Source: Actinomycetes bacterium (GTDB lineage Bacteria > Actinomycetota > Thermoleophilia > Gaiellales > Gaiellaceae). Taken from it: a DNA stretch of 8,998 nucleotides. Shown one piece after another: positions 8,309 to 8,998 of the stretch (position 1 is its first letter; the number at the start of each line of letters is the position of its first letter). The DNA lies in assembly GCA_030624785.1 (NCBI GenBank), contig JAUXJK010000058.1, positions 1 through 8,998 of the forward strand. Direction: 5' to 3'. The position numbers were made by a program, and so were the translations under genes. The notes under the pieces are model-generated. The model did not search any database and was not told the origin of the DNA. It worked only from the letters and a program-made list of their open reading frames with translations.

Positions 8309-8421
8309 TGCTCGCCAATTCGAGCAAACCGTTCGAGCCAGCACCCCATGGTGTGAGCGGCCTCCAGACCTGCCGACCACGTGCCACCCATTTCCATGTC
8401 GGACCACTCAAAGGAGTACCC
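8309..8421. other. Intergenic region before the lipoprotein gene with CGAGC half-sites
   Basis: The 113 bases between iclR and the lipoprotein gene include TGCTCG-CCAATT-CGAGCA (8309-8326) as an inverted repeat, and TTCGAGC twice 13 bp apart (from about 8319 and 8332). No run of T follows the stem, so it is not a typical terminator. I see no convincing -35/-10 pair and no copy of the TTTCA-TGAAA operator. The binding-protein gene may therefore be read through from iclR or use a promoter I cannot recognise. Confidence 0.4.
8411..8416 (+). promoter_or_regulatory. Ribosome binding site of the lipoprotein gene
   Basis: AAGGAG, near the anti-Shine-Dalgarno ideal, lies 5 bases before ATG 8422 and sets the start of a gene whose 3' end is outside the window. 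Confidence 0.8.
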
Positions 8422-8998
8422 ATGCACCGACGCGTTGTAATACTGCTCGCTCTGATCACGGCTGTCTTGCTTGTGGCGGCCTGCGGCGGCGATGATGATT
8501 CCGCAGCGCCTGCCGAGCCGGCGGCCCCGACCGAGCCTGCTCCCGCGGATCCGGAACCCGCGCCTGCCGAGCCAGAACCTGCTCCCGCGGATCCGGAACC
8601 CGCGCCTGCCGAGCCAGAACCTGCTCCCGCGGATCCGGAACCCGCGCCTGCCGAACCCGACAGCGGCGGAACACCCGCCGACCGAGCTATCGCCGGAATC
8701 CAAGCCCTCGGCCTTCCCGAAGACACCACGCTTACCGTGTTCACAGAGGACCTCTCGATCCTGGGGCCGGAAGTAACGAAGGACAAGTTCGAAGCCGACT
8801 CCGGAATCAAGCTCGACATCCAGAAGGCACCGTTCCTCGAATACGCCGGCAAGATCTTGACGGACGCAACGACATGCGCCGGCATCTACGACGTTGTCCT
8901 GGTGGAGACCAACCGCCTCGGCGACCTCGACAACGCCGGCTACCTCACGGACGTCACGGAGTACGTCGAGAAGTACGATCCCGATCTCGAAGACTTCA
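8422..8998 (+). CDS. Substrate-binding lipoprotein of an ABC transporter (3' end outside window)
   Basis: The 192 visible residues begin with a lipoprotein signal peptide: MHRR, a hydrophobic helix (about 5-19) and lipobox VAAC with Cys21 as the lipidated residue. Residues about 22-85 are a disordered Asp/Pro/Ala/Glu linker made of three 14-residue repeats. From about residue 103 (LTVFTEDLSILGPEVTKDKF) the sequence resembles the first lobe of bacterial extracellular solute-binding proteins, with YDVVLVETNRLGDL (156-169) and GYLTDVTEYV (173-182). Such a protein would sit on the outer face of the membrane and deliver the substrate to a permease. Sugar or sugar acid is likely from context, not from sequence. 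Permease and ATPase genes would be expected to the right. No stop codon occurs before the window edge. Confidence 0.82.
   Translation, partial: MHRRVVILLALITAVLLVAACGGDDDSAAPAEPAAPTEPAPADPEPAPAEPEPAPADPEPAPAEPEPAPADPEPAPAEPDSGGTPADRAIAGIQALGLPEDTTLTVFTEDLSILGPEVTKDKFEADSGIKLDIQKAPFLEYAGKILTDATTCAGIYDVVLVETNRLGDLDNAGYLTDVTEYVEKYDPDLEDF
8536..8661 (+). repeat. Tandem 42-bp repeat, about 2.8 copies, encoding a Pro/Ala/Glu linker
   Basis: Copies lie at 8536-8577, 8578-8619 and 8620-8661; the first two are identical and the third diverges only in its last 9 bases. Each encodes PAPADPEPAPAEPE (the last ends in D). The repeats follow the reading frame exactly and form the spacer between the lipid anchor and the binding domain. 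Near identity at the DNA level suggests recent expansion by slippage or unequal recombination. Confidence 0.9.

Noticed and set aside
8139..8885. Long antisense open frame with Gly-Ser-Ala-Gly repeats over the lipoprotein gene and the end of iclR
   Set aside because: It is the reverse-strand shadow of the 42-bp tandem repeat; the plus strand has a strong ribosome binding site, lipobox and binding-protein sequence.

Overview
The window looks like part of a high-GC bacterial chromosome, most likely an actinobacterium. The genes favour G or C at third positions. The last gene encodes a lipoprotein whose lipobox is followed by a Gly/Asp-rich stretch (AACGGDDD), a style common in Actinobacteria. 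The integrase tail (LGHHSPAFTLETYVHLLPDD) also resembles actinobacterial integrases. The placement is inference; no rRNA or tRNA gene was seen.

Layout. (1) Positions 1 to about 1009 are a decayed mobile-element edge. It holds the last 39 codons of a phage large-terminase-like gene, about 480 bases without a convincing gene but with a perfect 19-bp palindrome, and the catalytic C-terminal half of a tyrosine integrase without its N-terminal part. (2) Positions 1001-3989, minus strand, hold two acid-sugar dehydratases from unrelated superfamilies, an IlvD/EDD-family Fe-S dehydratase followed by a mandelate-racemase-type enolase-superfamily enzyme. (3) Positions 4121-7402, plus strand, run divergently with four tightly spaced genes: two SDR oxidoreductases, a small Rid-family protein, and a YhfX-like PLP enzyme of the alanine-racemase fold. 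(4) Positions 7457-8308 encode an IclR-family regulator with its own promoter. (5) Positions 8422-8998 begin a secreted lipoprotein, an ABC-type substrate-binding protein with a repeat-built Pro/Ala/Glu linker, cut by the window edge.

Reading together: this looks like a catabolic island for a sugar acid or related hydroxy-acid. A binding protein captures the substrate, SDRs oxidise or reduce sugar or keto-acid intermediates, one or both dehydratases form 2-keto-3-deoxy acids, and an IclR repressor or activator responds to an intermediate. SDR plus enolase-family dehydratase plus second SDR recalls non-phosphorylative L-rhamnose/L-fucose routes, but no lactonase, aldolase or hydrolase is visible here. 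The YhfX-like PLP enzyme beside a Rid protein that lacks the usual Arg is not part of those known routes and is the least explained part.

The strongest non-coding signal is a regulatory module seen twice: in the divergent region between the dehydratase and SDR genes, and in front of iclR. Each copy has TTGACA, a 17-bp spacer, a TA-AA- type -10 element, ATGCAA exactly 42 bp from the -35 start, and the inverted repeat TTTCAN-NNN-NTGAAA exactly 53 bp from the -35 start. This makes a candidate operator for the IclR protein and ties the two promoters into one regulon.
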